Origin: Lelliottia wanjuensis
Lineage (GTDB): Bacteria; Pseudomonadota; Gammaproteobacteria; Enterobacterales; Enterobacteriaceae
Reading direction: 5' to 3'
DNA length: 64,000 bases
Assembly (NCBI RefSeq): GCF_030238365.1
Contig: NZ_JASSOT010000066.1
Location: forward strand, 62,001 to 126,000
The notes beneath the pieces were generated by a model that was not told the DNA's origin, did no database searches, and saw only the letters and a list, made by a program, of their open reading frames with translations. Position numbers and translations under genes: made by a program. This document shows positions 23,398 to 31,811 of this stretch, piece after piece (position 1 is the stretch's first letter; every line of letters starts with the position of its first letter).

Positions 23398-25624
23398 ACG
23401 CCTTCAGTTCATCTAGCGGCTGGGGTTTTCCCAGCAAATAGCCCTGCAAATAGTCTACCCCGATATCGAGTAACATCTGCCGCTGCTCCGGCGTTTCGAC
23501 AAACTCCGCCACCACGCACAAGGATTTGGTCTTCGCCAGATTACAAATCGACTTCACAATGGTCGCATCCATGCTGTCCGTACAGATGTCTTTCACAAAG
23601 CAACCGTCGATTTTAATGATGTCCGCCTGTAGCCGTTTGAGTCGCTCATAGTTGGCATACCCCGTGCCAAAATCATCGATCGCAATTTTGAAGCCGTATT
23701 CGCGCAGTTGCTGGATATTCTGAATGCTGTATTCGGAATCGGAAAAAGCCTGCTCTTCGGTGACTTCGATAATGACCGCCTGCGGGGCAATCGCGTGGTG
23801 CCTGAAGCGATCGATAATCTCAGCGGCCACCTCTTTTTGATTGAGCGTCATTGGCATCAGGTTGACGGAGAAGCGCGCGCCGCACTCCGTCGACGGGTTT
23901 TCCCGCAGCCATTTCAGCAGGCTGTCGAGGACGCAGAGGTCAAAGCGGTGGCTGAGGTTGAACTGCGCCACCAGAGGAATGAAGCGATCGGGAGTGAGGA
24001 TTTCACCGTCGCTCTCCAGACGGGTCAGAATTTCGTGGTAGCCCTCACCGACAGCATTCTGAATGGGCTGGGCATAAAGACGCACGCCTCCCTCCTCCAG
24101 CGCCCGTTTCACCCGGCTAAGCATCAATACGCGGTCCGTGGTTTGCCCGGAGACCCGCTCAACGCTGTTGGTAAGCGCCAGCACTCTGTGCGTGACGCAG
24201 GACTGCTCTGAAAGCCAGCTCAACTGCCCGAGCGTATGGTGCAGATTTTCGGCATCCTGATCCTCCAGTTCGCCCCAGGCCGCACCAAATTCGATGTCCA
24301 GCCCGGTATTGTTCCAGTAGATTTTACGGCTGTTTAGCCGATCGACGATGTGCTGCAAACGCTCCCCGCTGTCTGGCCCCTGCAGCACCAGAATCAACTC
24401 GCTGCCCGGTAGCTGGAAGAATTTTTCGTTCGCCTGAAGTAAAGGCTGAACCGCAGAGGTGATGGCTCGCTTACAGTGGATGCGCATCAGCATCCCGTAA
24501 TGGCGGCTGAGAAACCCCAGGTTGCCCATCCGCAGGCAGCAGATTTTGGCATCCGGGTGTCGCTGTAAATAGTCTTCCAGGGCGCGCATATTCGCGAGGC
24601 CCGTGAGCGGATCGGTCAACGCCCTTTCGTGCCAGCCCTTCTTTAGCCATTCGCTCCGGTGGTAAATCCGCGACATGTACATCAGGCAAATGGCGAAGGA
24701 GATCAGCACCGACAGGACGAACGCCAGGGCATGCCCGGTCTGAACGCCATTAAGGAAATTTTTGTTGTAAGACAGGAGCAGGAAAGCGGAGATCGCCCAG
24801 CTCAAAGAAACCAGGGCATAGCTCAGGCGGCTGATCGCCACAGTAAACAGAATAAAAATCACCGGCACCAGATACCCGGCGATAAAGCTGGCTTCGATCG
24901 GGGAGCATAAAACCACTAATCCCAGCGTCAGACATATCAGCCAGCCAAATGTAAATACAGAATGTTTATGAATAAGATACGGCTTAACGCTGCGCAGCCA
25001 GAAGGTTCTGGCATTGCGCGGATTAATTATCATTCTTAGCGGGTAATAGAACATCATGGTAAATATCAGGCTGGCGCAAATCAGGCTCTGAATATCGACG
25101 ATGTTATAAATTGCGGTGCCATCGCCAAAGAAGTTTGATATCGAAAGCGGGAAATCGAAGAAATATCCGGCGAGATACATCGACAGCTTTATGCCGAGGG
25201 GAATGATAAATCCCAGCCAGAAAATGCGTAACCCAATATGCCGGTTAGGCAGCCCATAGCGCCAGCGCTTGCCCAGCGTGAAGCGCAGGATTGCGCAGAC
25301 TGCGAAGACCGAAAACGTCTGGCAAAACAGTACCACCGCATGCTGCAGAGGGGTGAGCTGGAAGTAATAAAGGTTAGTTAAGGCAAAACTGAAGACAATG
25401 GGAAGAACCGCGCGGCGGCCAAACAATAACATCATCGCCAGCATCACGCTTAAGGGTAACCAGGCTAAATAGACGTAATGACCGTCGAGGATGGAACGAG
25501 GGGAAATAAAACGAGAGAAAGGCACCGCCAGCAGACATAAAATGAATGCCAGCATAAATATTCGTAAATTATTTGTAAGGTGACTTTTTGCTCGTAACAA
25601 GGGGCTATTTCCCAGTCGAATCAT
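23396..25624 (-). CDS. pdeA: c-di-GMP phosphodiesterase PdeA (YfeA)
   Basis: A 742-residue membrane protein: a MASE1-type sensory region with about eight hydrophobic segments (residues 20-310), a GGDEF-like domain (about 330-480) and an EAL domain (about 495-740). The EAL domain keeps its catalytic features: EILTRL for the EAL motif, NLMPM, EVTEEQAF, IDDFGTGYANYERL, IKIDGCFVKD and QGYLLGKPQP. The GGDEF signature is replaced by PGSEL, so it is unlikely to make c-di-GMP. E. coli YfeA has 729 residues. Start ATG at 25624 has a weak ribosome site, so an internal start is possible. Confidence 0.92.
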   Translation of the reverse strand: MIRLGNSPLLRAKSHLTNNLRIFMLAFILCLLAVPFSRFISPRSILDGHYVYLAWLPLSVMLAMMLLFGRRAVLPIVFSFALTNLYYFQLTPLQHAVVLFCQTFSVFAVCAILRFTLGKRWRYGLPNRHIGLRIFWLGFIIPLGIKLSMYLAGYFFDFPLSISNFFGDGTAIYNIVDIQSLICASLIFTMMFYYPLRMIINPRNARTFWLRSVKPYLIHKHSVFTFGWLICLTLGLVVLCSPIEASFIAGYLVPVIFILFTVAISRLSYALVSLSWAISAFLLLSYNKNFLNGVQTGHALAFVLSVLISFAICLMYMSRIYHRSEWLKKGWHERALTDPLTGLANMRALEDYLQRHPDAKICCLRMGNLGFLSRHYGMLMRIHCKRAITSAVQPLLQANEKFFQLPGSELILVLQGPDSGERLQHIVDRLNSRKIYWNNTGLDIEFGAAWGELEDQDAENLHHTLGQLSWLSEQSCVTHRVLALTNSVERVSGQTTDRVLMLSRVKRALEEGGVRLYAQPIQNAVGEGYHEILTRLESDGEILTPDRFIPLVAQFNLSHRFDLCVLDSLLKWLRENPSTECGARFSVNLMPMTLNQKEVAAEIIDRFRHHAIAPQAVIIEVTEEQAFSDSEYSIQNIQQLREYGFKIAIDDFGTGYANYERLKRLQADIIKIDGCFVKDICTDSMDATIVKSICNLAKTKSLCVVAEFVETPEQRQMLLDIGVDYLQGYLLGKPQPLDELKA

Positions 25625-25767
25625 TGGTTGAAGAAATGGTAAGTTTATTAATTGAGCGAATCAAGTTCCCGGTTTTAAATGAACTCTTTTATTGATTTCG
25701 ATTGAGGTCAGATTGATAAACATACACGGATGGCAACAAAAAAGGCAGGAGATGATAACAAACGCAT

Positions 25768-25795
25768 AAAAAAACCCCCGCCTTTCGGCGAGGGT
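25768..25795 (-). terminator. Terminator of the tRNA-Ala pair
   Basis: On the minus strand ACCCTCGCC pairs with GGCGGGGGT (one mismatch) and is followed by a run of T, just downstream of the second tRNA-Ala. Confidence 0.8.
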
Positions 25796-25803
25796 CTGAA
25801 TTT

Positions 25804-25879
<76 letters not shown>

Positions 25880-25919
25880 ACAGTGTCTTTACGTTCCAAA
25901 TTCCCCTGGATTAAGAATT

Positions 25920-25995
<76 letters not shown>

Positions 25996-26212
25996 AACGT
26001 AAAGCTGTCGTGTTGACGGGCGGCATAATATGAATTCCATTGCTGAGTGTCAACGGCAAAATCAGCCCTGCCCTTTCAATCGTCGAAAAATCATGCAAAT
26101 GAAGCACATTGCGAGGTTGCTCGCAGCCAGTAGTTAAACCTGTCACATTTTCGCGTAAAAGGGTGCTATAACATGAAGCCTTCATTAACCCTACTGATAT
26201 TCAGGTAATTGC

Positions 26213-26575
26213 ATGATCAAGGAACGAATGACGCCAGAGGAGCTGTCCCGGCTCACTGGCTATAGCCGACAGACCATCAATAAATGGGTACGTAAAGAGG
26301 GTTGGAAAACATCTCCAAGGCCGGGTGTTCAGGGCGGTAAAGCGCGTCTGGTCCACGTGAACGAGAAAGTGCGAGAGTTCATCCGCAGCGCTTCTCGGGT
26401 AACCGAAGCACCTCTTCATCCTGAAAGCGTGGCAAGCAGTAGCTCGCTTGACGCTCTGCTTCTGACACTCGCCAATGAAATGACCCCCGATGAACAAAAA
26501 CAGCTGACGACGCTGCTGCTGCGAGAAGGGATCACCGGATTGCTACAACGTTTAGGGATACGCGACCAGAGCTGA
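26213..26575 (+). CDS. yfeC: YfeC, putative DNA-binding protein (DUF1323)
   Basis: A 120-residue protein with an N-terminal winged-helix-like segment (TPEELSRLTGYSRQTINKWVRKEGW) of the kind seen in phage Mu-type repressors and transposases, a GGKARLVHV wing, and a C-terminal helical stretch EMTPDEQKQLTTLLLREGI. The E. coli protein (114) begins at the Met at 26228 here; the ATG at 26213 has CAGGT well placed and is kept, but 26228 with AAGGA is an alternative. It is followed one base later by its paralogue yfeD. Target and role unknown. Confidence 0.88.
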   Translation: MIKERMTPEELSRLTGYSRQTINKWVRKEGWKTSPRPGVQGGKARLVHVNEKVREFIRSASRVTEAPLHPESVASSSSLDALLLTLANEMTPDEQKQLTTLLLREGITGLLQRLGIRDQS

Positions 26576-26576
26576 T

Positions 26577-26972
26577 ATGAAAAGATTACGGAGCAAGATG
26601 ACCACGGAAGAGCTGGCCGAGAGCCTGGGGGTCGCCAAACAGACGGTCAACCGCTGGATACGTAAGCAAGGGTGGAAAACCGAAGGGTTAAACGGCGTGA
26701 AAGGTGGACGAGCCAGACTGATCCACATCGATACCCGCGTGCGTGAGCACCTTATGACCCTCCCCGCTATTCGTACCCGCCAGGCGGTTTACCAGTTAGC
26801 AGAAGCCTCCGCCGAGTATGGCGATGTGAATACCACCAGCCTGCCACGCCAGGTGACCACTGCTCTGGAAAACCTGACCCAAATCGAGCAACAGAGGCTC
26901 GCCGTGCTGCTGGCACGCGAAGGGATTCAGGGTTTTCTCACCCGCCTCGGGATCGCTGAAGAGCAGACATAA
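26577..26972 (+). CDS. yfeD: YfeD, putative DNA-binding protein (DUF1323)
   Basis: A 131-residue paralogue of YfeC: the same helix-turn-helix (TTEELAESLGVAKQTVNRWIRKQGW), the same wing (GGRARLIHI) and the same C-terminal pattern (LTQIEQQRLAVLLAREGIQGFLTRLGI, in part). E. coli YfeD has 130 residues. The start lies one base after the yfeC stop, so the pair is almost certainly one operon and may form a heterodimer (inference). It ends at a terminator shared with gltX. Confidence 0.9.
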   Translation: MKRLRSKMTTEELAESLGVAKQTVNRWIRKQGWKTEGLNGVKGGRARLIHIDTRVREHLMTLPAIRTRQAVYQLAEASAEYGDVNTTSLPRQVTTALENLTQIEQQRLAVLLAREGIQGFLTRLGIAEEQT

Positions 26973-26973
26973 A

Positions 26974-26999
26974 AAAACGGCAGGATAACCTGCCGTTTT
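26974..26999. terminator. Bidirectional terminator, yfeD / gltX
   Basis: AAAACGGCAGG (26974-26984) pairs perfectly with CCTGCCGTTTT (26989-26999) around ATAA, between convergent stops. Confidence 0.88.
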
Positions 27000-27021
27000 C
27001 AAATGGGTCTGCCTGATGCGA

Positions 27022-28437
27022 TTACTGCTGGCTTTCGCGCTCAGCAATAAAGCCCAGCGCTTTGTTGATACGCGCGACGCTGCGTGTCTTGCCAATCGCA
27101 TGGACGGTGACGTCCAGGCCTGGAGACTGGCCTGCGCCGGTCACAGCCACACGCAGCGGCATACCGACTTTACCCATACCCACTTCCAGCTCGTCAGCCG
27201 TTGCCTGAATCGCATGATGCACGTTCTCTGCGGTCCAGTCCGTCAGGGCTGCCAGTTTATCGCGCACCACTTCCAGCGGCTGACGCGCAACCGGACGCAG
27301 GTGTTTTTTCGCCGCGTCAGCATCAAACTCATCAAACTCTTCGTAGAAATAGCGGCAGCTTTCCGCAATCTCTTTGAGAGTTTTGCAGCGTTCGCCGAGC
27401 AGTCTCACCAGATCCGCCAGCTCAGGGCCGGTGCGGGTGTCAATGTTGGCCTGTTCAATGTGCCATTGCAGGTAGGTCGCAACATATTCAGCCGGCATGG
27501 TGTTGATGTAGTGATGGTTCAGCCACAGCAGTTTATCGGTGTTAAACGCACTGGCGGATTTGCTCACCGCATTCAGGGAGAAGAGTTTGATCATCTCTTC
27601 ACGGCTGAAAATCTCCTGATCGCCGCTGGACCAGCCCAGGCGCACCAGGTAGTTCAGCAGCGCTTCCGGCAGGTAGCCGTCGTCGCGGTACTGCATCACG
27701 CTCACGGCGCCGTGGCGCTTGGACAGTTTTTTACCGTCATCACCGTTGATCATCGAGACGTGCGCGTAGACCGGCACTGGCGCATTCAGCGCTTTCAGGA
27801 TGTTGATCTGGCGCGGGGTGTTGTTGATATGGTCTTCGCCACGGATAACGTGGGTGATTTCCATATCCCAGTCATCAACCACCACGCAGAAGTTGTAGGT
27901 CGGTGAACCGTCGGTACGACGAATGATCAGATCGTCCAGCTCCTGGTTGCTGAACTCAATCGGGCCACGGATCTGATCGTCAAAGATCACAGAACCGTCC
28001 TGCGGGTTAGCAAAACGCACGACGCAGGGTTCGTCATCAGCATGATGTTCATGGCTATGGCGGCAGCGGCCGTCGTAGCGAGGTTTGTCGCCGTTCGCCA
28101 TCTGCTCTTCGCGCAGGGCTTCCAGACGCTCTTTAGAGCAGTAGCATTTATACGCGGTACCCGCGACCAGCATTTCATCAATGACGGCGTTGTAGCGATC
28201 AAAACGTTTGGTCTGGAAGTATGGGCCTTCGTCCCACTCCAGATTCAGCCAGTTCATGCCATCCATGATGGCTTCGATAGCTTCCGGTGTTGAACGCTCG
28301 AGATCGGTGTCTTCAATACGCAGCACGAACTCACCGCCGTGGTTACGTGCAAAAAGCCAGGAATAAAGAGCAGTACGGGCACCACCGACGTGCAGATAGC
28401 CTGTCGGGCTGGGCGCGAAGCGAGTTTTGATTTTCAT
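27022..28437 (-). CDS. gltX: Glutamyl-tRNA synthetase GltX
   Basis: A 471-residue class I aminoacyl-tRNA synthetase, same length as in E. coli, which charges tRNA-Glu. The HIGH-type motif is [19 protein letters not shown] at residues 6-24 and the KMSKS-type motif is KKLSKRHGA near residue 238. Between them lies a Cys/His zinc site (CYCSKE, CRHSH). The C-terminal anticodon-binding helices follow. It is flanked by tRNA genes on both sides, with divergent tRNA-Val transcription upstream. Confidence 0.97.
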   Translation of the reverse strand: MKIKTRFAPSPTGYLHVGGARTALYSWLFARNHGGEFVLRIEDTDLERSTPEAIEAIMDGMNWLNLEWDEGPYFQTKRFDRYNAVIDEMLVAGTAYKCYCSKERLEALREEQMANGDKPRYDGRCRHSHEHHADDEPCVVRFANPQDGSVIFDDQIRGPIEFSNQELDDLIIRRTDGSPTYNFCVVVDDWDMEITHVIRGEDHINNTPRQINILKALNAPVPVYAHVSMINGDDGKKLSKRHGAVSVMQYRDDGYLPEALLNYLVRLGWSSGDQEIFSREEMIKLFSLNAVSKSASAFNTDKLLWLNHHYINTMPAEYVATYLQWHIEQANIDTRTGPELADLVRLLGERCKTLKEIAESCRYFYEEFDEFDADAAKKHLRPVARQPLEVVRDKLAALTDWTAENVHHAIQATADELEVGMGKVGMPLRVAVTGAGQSPGLDVTVHAIGKTRSVARINKALGFIAERESQQ

Positions 28438-28650
28438 GAAATGGCCTTACGTTATAAAGATGCCGACGACCGGCAAATGCTGGGATAAAAACAATGGGCA
28501 ATATTCTATCACTGTGGGCCGATTCCTCAATGAGGAAGCCTGAATGACGTGCAGGTTTGCTAAATTTGTTTAGAAATCATGCTGCGCGGACCATTTTGTG
28601 ATCCATTTGTTTAATTTTACGACGAACAAACAAAATCTTTAGAAAAGGCG

Positions 28651-28678
28651 TTGACTCATTTTCAACTCTCCCTATAAT
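28651..28678 (+). promoter_or_regulatory. Promoter of the valUXY-lysV tRNA operon
   Basis: TTGACT (28651-28656) and TATAAT (28673-28678) with a 16-base spacer, followed by a GC-rich discriminator GCGACTCC typical of stable-RNA promoters. The 80 bases upstream are A/T-rich and could hold Fis and UP-element sites. Confidence 0.85.
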
Positions 28679-28695
28679 GCGACTCCACACAGCGG

Positions 28696-28771
28696 GGGTG
28701 ATTAGCTCAGTTGGTAGAGCACCTCCTTTACACGGAGGGGGTCGGCGGTTCGAGCCCGTCATCACCCACCA
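28696..28771 (+). tRNA. valU: tRNA-Val (UAC anticodon), copy 1
   Basis: A 76-base gene with CCA encoded: acceptor GGGTGAT / ATCACCC, D-arm AGCTCAGTTGGTAGAGC, anticodon loop with TAC (TCCTTTACACGGA) and T-arm GGCGGTTCGAGCCCGTC. First of three valine copies. Confidence 0.97.
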
Positions 28772-28814
28772 TCTACTTAAGTAGATACCGCAGTGTAGAT
28801 AAGAATTTAAGATT

Positions 28815-28890
28815 GGGCGATTAGCTCAGTTGGTAGAGCATCTCCTTTACACGGAGGGGGTCGGCGGTTCGAGCCCGTCATCGCCCACCA
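28815..28890 (+). tRNA. valX: tRNA-Val (UAC anticodon), copy 2
   Basis: Same as its neighbours except for a paired change in the acceptor stem (GGGCGAT / ATCGCCC, a C-G pair in place of T-A) and a T in place of C at the base before the anticodon stem (GAGCATCTCC). CCA is encoded. Confidence 0.97.
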
Positions 28891-28920
28891 TTCTTAAATC
28901 TTATTTAGTAGCACCGAAAT

Positions 28921-28996
28921 GGGTGATTAGCTCAGTTGGTAGAGCACCTCCTTTACACGGAGGGGGTCGGCGGTTCGAGCCCGTCATCACCCACCA
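28921..28996 (+). tRNA. valY: tRNA-Val (UAC anticodon), copy 3
   Basis: Identical to copy 1 over the full 76 bases, including CCA. The tRNA-Lys gene starts 4 bases after its end. Confidence 0.97.
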
Positions 28997-28999
28997 TTC

Positions 29000-29075
29000 G
29001 GGTCGTTAGCTCAGTTGGTAGAGCAGTTGACTTTTAATCAATTGGTCGCAGGTTCGAATCCTGCACGACCCACCA
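29000..29075 (+). tRNA. lysV: tRNA-Lys (UUU anticodon)
   Basis: Acceptor GGGTCGT / ACGACCC, anticodon loop CTTTTAA with anticodon TTT, T-arm GCAGGTTCGAATCCTGC, CCA encoded. Last gene of the tRNA operon, as in E. coli valUXY-lysV. Its last 18 bases are the start of a 61-base duplication. Confidence 0.97.
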
Positions 29076-29079
29076 ATGT

Positions 29080-29106
29080 AAAAAAGCGCCCTAAAGGCGC
29101 TTTTTT
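29080..29106 (+). terminator. Terminator of the tRNA operon, first copy
   Basis: AAAAAAGCGCC (29080-29090) and GGCGCTTTTTT (29096-29106) with loop CTAAA, four bases after the tRNA-Lys CCA. An identical second copy lies at 29233-29259. Confidence 0.9.
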
Positions 29107-29232
29107 GCTATCTGCGATATTCAAGATTCGAACCTGCAGCAGGTTCGAGCCGAACGCAGTGAGGCACCGGAGCCGCAAGGCGACGGCCCGAAGGGCGAGC
29201 GAAGCGAGTCATCCTGCACGACCCACCAATGT

Positions 29233-29259
29233 AAAAAAGCGCCCTAAAGGCGCTTTTTT
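29233..29259 (+). terminator. Second copy of the tRNA operon terminator
   Basis: Same stem, loop and T-run as at 29080-29106, carried by the 61-base duplication. It would stop any read-through from the first terminator. Confidence 0.85.
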
Positions 29260-29290
29260 GCTATCTGCGATTCCTGAATTCAAAAGACAT

Positions 29291-29370
29291 TGCCTGATGG
29301 CGCTTCGCTTATCAGGCCTACGTTATGCCTGCGTGATCCGTAGGTCGGGTAAGCGCAGCGCCACCCGACA
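29291..29370. repeat. REP/BIME element upstream of the FlxA-like gene
   Basis: A TGCCTGATGGCGCTTCGCTT unit and an inverted GTAGGTCGGGTAAGCGCAGC unit, separated by about 18 bases. It separates the tRNA-derived repeat from the sigma-28 promoter at 29399. Confidence 0.8.
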
Positions 29371-29398
29371 AATAGCCCCCCAGATCTGGCAGGTCCTC

Positions 29399-29425
29399 TC
29401 AAGCTATGGATTTTTATGCCGATAT
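29399..29425 (+). promoter_or_regulatory. Sigma-28 (FliA) promoter of the FlxA-like gene
   Basis: TCAAGCTA (29399-29406), 11 bases, GCCGATAT (29418-29425). Compare the FliA consensus TAAAGTTT-N11-GCCGATAA: the -10 octamer differs in the last base only and the spacer is exactly 11. It ends 27 bases before the start codon. Confidence 0.8.
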
Positions 29426-29452
29426 GCTTGTTTTATGGCGAGAGGATTTACA

Positions 29453-29794
29453 ATGACAACCATACAGACATCAACACCTTCAATGCAGACCAGCAGTAGC
29501 AGTGGTAGCAGCTCCAGCGACAACAGCATTGCGTCGCAAATCAGCCGTCTGACGTCGCAGATCACCAAGCTCACTCAGCAGCTCAAAGATGTGGCGAACG
29601 GCAGCGGCACTGCTGAAGATAAGAAAAAGCAGCAGGACCTGCTTCAGGCGCAGATCAAAATGCTGCAGGCCCAGCTGGCACAATTGCAGCGCCAGCAGGC
29701 TGAAGAAGCGCAAAAGAAACAAGAACAAAAACAGGGCAAAGCTGAAGGCGTGACCTCACCTTCCGCTGAGCACCAGATCGATATCTACATCTAA
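29453..29794 (+). CDS. FlxA-like coiled-coil protein
   Basis: A 113-residue protein with a Ser/Thr-rich N-terminus (about 30 residues), then a long heptad-patterned helical region (about 28-85: [38 protein letters not shown]) and a Gln/Lys-rich stretch, ending in IDIYI. It resembles the FlxA-like family; E. coli flxA is a FliA-dependent flagellar-regulon gene of unknown function. AGAGGA precedes ATG 29453. The frame is open back to 29015, but that extension only translates the tRNA-derived repeat. The stop overlaps the yfeR stop by 4 bases. No signal peptide, so the location is unknown. Confidence 0.85.
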   Translation: MTTIQTSTPSMQTSSSSGSSSSDNSIASQISRLTSQITKLTQQLKDVANGSGTAEDKKKQQDLLQAQIKMLQAQLAQLQRQQAEEAQKKQEQKQGKAEGVTSPSAEHQIDIYI

Positions 29795-30726
29795 TCGTCC
29801 GGCGCGTTAAATAACGGATCGCGTATGCGGGCCTCCATTAACCGCTGTGCCTGCATACGTACCACCTCCCAAAGCGCGTGAGCCGCCCCGGAAAGCGAGC
29901 GATTTTTACGTCGCGCCAGCATCAGTTTTCGCTCAATACAGGGCGCGAAACGCCTGACAACGAGCCGACTCCCCTGCGGCAGCGGCAACGCCAGCGCGGG
30001 TAACACGCTGATTCCAATCCCCGCTTCCACCATCGGGAAGAGCGTCGCGGGATGGCCAATCTCCTGCACGATCGTCGCATTCACTTTCTGCTGGGCGAGC
30101 GCCGCATCAATCAGCGGACGGCTTCCCGATGCATAATCCTGCAATACCAGGTTTGCCCCCTGCAATGCCTGCCACGTCACCTCTGGCACCTGGGTCAGAG
30201 GATCGTCATCGCGACAGAGCAGTAAAAATGGCTCTGAGAGCACCACTTCACACTCAAGATCCGTCACCGGCCCCGGATCGATCACAATCCCGAAATCCAC
30301 CTCGCCTTGTCTGATACTCTCCAGAACCCACTGCTGCGGCCTGTCGTGCAGTACAAAATCGATATCGGGATAACGCCGGTTACTTTCGGCAATGCACTGG
30401 GGAATCAAATGCGCCGAAATGGTCTGGCTGGCGGCCACGCGCACGGTCCCAGAAAGTTGCTGCCCCACCCTGCCGACGTCGCGCAGCGTACTGTTGAGTT
30501 CATCCAGCAGTCGCTCCAGACGCGCGGCCAGCTGCTGCCCCGCTTCGGTCAGCACCACTTCCCGCGTGGTGCGATCGAGCAGGCGCACGCCGGTTTGCAG
30601 CTCCAGCTCTTTGACGCTATGGCTAACCGCCGACTGGCTCAGGCCGATTATCTCCCCGGCGCGGCTAAAGCTACGGGCCTGGGCGACGGTGACAAAAACG
30701 CGAAGCTGACGTAAGGAGTAATTCAT
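29791..30726 (-). CDS. yfeR: LysR-type regulator YfeR
   Basis: A 311-residue LysR-type transcription factor. The N-terminal helix-turn-helix is [25 protein letters not shown] (residues 16-40) and the periplasmic-binding-like effector domain runs from about residue 90. E. coli YfeR has 308. It is divergent from yfeH, which in Salmonella and E. coli it is known or predicted to control, with a report linking YfeR to osmolarity response. The effector is not known. Confidence 0.93.
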   Translation of the reverse strand: MNYSLRQLRVFVTVAQARSFSRAGEIIGLSQSAVSHSVKELELQTGVRLLDRTTREVVLTEAGQQLAARLERLLDELNSTLRDVGRVGQQLSGTVRVAASQTISAHLIPQCIAESNRRYPDIDFVLHDRPQQWVLESIRQGEVDFGIVIDPGPVTDLECEVVLSEPFLLLCRDDDPLTQVPEVTWQALQGANLVLQDYASGSRPLIDAALAQQKVNATIVQEIGHPATLFPMVEAGIGISVLPALALPLPQGSRLVVRRFAPCIERKLMLARRKNRSLSGAAHALWEVVRMQAQRLMEARIRDPLFNAPDD

Positions 30727-30732
30727 CTTATT

Positions 30733-30744
30733 TATTCATGAATA
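30733..30744. promoter_or_regulatory. Palindrome in the yfeR-yfeH gap
   Basis: TATTCATGAATA is a perfect 12-base palindrome 7 bases from the yfeR start in an 89-base divergent gap. Its position fits a YfeR operator that also shuts off yfeR; this is inference. Confidence 0.45.
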
Positions 30745-30815
30745 GATGCAATAAATCGATTTTATTTCTCAAAGGGAACAAAGCACAATAGCCAAATCTG
30801 ATTTCAGGAGCATCT

Positions 30816-31811
30816 ATGAAACTGTTTCGTGTTCTCGACCCCTTTACCCTTACGCTGATTGCCGTGGTCCTGCTGGCCTCTTTCTTCCCGGCTCGCGGCG
30901 CTTTTGTTCCCTTTATTGAGGGCCTGACGACGGCCGCCATCGCCCTGCTGTTCTTCATGCACGGCGCCAAACTGTCGCGTGAAGCGATCATTGCCGGGGG
31001 GAGCCACTGGCGACTGCACCTCTGGGTGATGTGCAGTACCTTCATTCTGTTCCCAATCCTCGGCGTGCTATTCGCCTGGTGGGCACCGGTGAATGTCGAT
31101 CCGGCGCTGTACACCGGTTTCCTCTATCTCTGTATTCTGCCTGCCACCGTGCAGTCGGCCATTGCATTTACGTCGCTCGCAGGCGGTAACGTTGCGGCGG
31201 CGGTTTGTTCCGCGTCTGCATCAAGCCTGTTAGGGATTTTTGTGTCACCGCTGCTGGTCGGCCTGCTGATGAATATGCACGGCGCAGAGGGCAACCTCGA
31301 ACAGGTTGGGAAAATCTGCCTCCAGCTATTGCTGCCGTTCGTGCTCGGGCATCTCTCGCGTCCGTGGACCGGGGATTTCGTCGCCAGAAACAAAAAGTGG
31401 ATTGGCAAAACCGACCAGACCTCGATTCTGTTAGTGGTCTACTCCGCCTTTGGCGAAGCCGTGGTGAACGGGATCTGGCATAAGGTCGGGATTGGTTCGC
31501 TGCTGTTTATCGCGCTGGTGAGCATTGTCCTGCTGGCGATTGTGATTGCGGTGAACACCTTTGCCGCGCGCAAGTTTGGCTTCAACAAAGCAGATGAAAT
31601 CACCATTGTGTTCTGCGGTTCGAAAAAGAGTCTCGCCAACGGCATTCCGATGGCGAACATTCTCTTCCCGACGTCGGTGATTGGAATGATGGTGCTGCCG
31701 CTGATGATTTTCCACCAGATCCAGCTGATGGTCTGTGCGGTGATGGCACGTCGTTACAAGCGCCAGACGGAGAAGCTGGCGCAGGAAGAGACCCGCGCCG
31801 CGAAAGCTTAA
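30816..31811 (+). CDS. yfeH: YfeH, SBF/BASS-family transporter
   Basis: A 331-residue membrane protein of the bile acid:sodium symporter-like family (YfeH branch). About ten hydrophobic segments can be traced from LTLIAVVLLASFFPARGAF on; conserved stretches are LFFMHGAKLSREAI, LPATVQSAIAFTSLAGGN and FCGSKKSLANGIPMA (crossover motifs). The substrate is unknown. It is the likely target of the divergent regulator YfeR. The stop overlaps the ypeB stop by 4 bases. Confidence 0.92.
   Translation: MKLFRVLDPFTLTLIAVVLLASFFPARGAFVPFIEGLTTAAIALLFFMHGAKLSREAIIAGGSHWRLHLWVMCSTFILFPILGVLFAWWAPVNVDPALYTGFLYLCILPATVQSAIAFTSLAGGNVAAAVCSASASSLLGIFVSPLLVGLLMNMHGAEGNLEQVGKICLQLLLPFVLGHLSRPWTGDFVARNKKWIGKTDQTSILLVVYSAFGEAVVNGIWHKVGIGSLLFIALVSIVLLAIVIAVNTFAARKFGFNKADEITIVFCGSKKSLANGIPMANILFPTSVIGMMVLPLMIFHQIQLMVCAVMARRYKRQTEKLAQEETRAAKA

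Larger units (their letters stand above)
29058..29271 (+). repeat. Duplicated tRNA-Lys tail and terminator with tRNA-like spacer
   Basis: The 61 bases at 29058-29118 (tRNA-Lys 3' end from the T-arm, CCA, terminator and a few bases beyond) return without change at 29211-29271. The 92-base spacer holds a 21-base palindrome TCGAACCTGC-A-GCAGGTTCGA, which is the tRNA T-arm facing its own reverse, and a GC-rich part (GAGGCACCGGAGCCGCAAGG, GGCCCGAAGGGC). The second copy has no complete tRNA in front of it. Confidence 0.9.

Noticed and set aside
28696-28996. Regularly spaced repeats that could look like a CRISPR array
   Set aside because: They are complete tRNA-Val genes with cloverleaf pairing and CCA.
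29015-29452. Open N-terminal extension of the FlxA-like gene
   Set aside because: It translates tRNA-Lys, two copies of the terminator repeat and a REP element; the peptide repeats RPTNVKKRPKGAFLLSAI only because the DNA is duplicated. The real start with ribosome site is at 29453.
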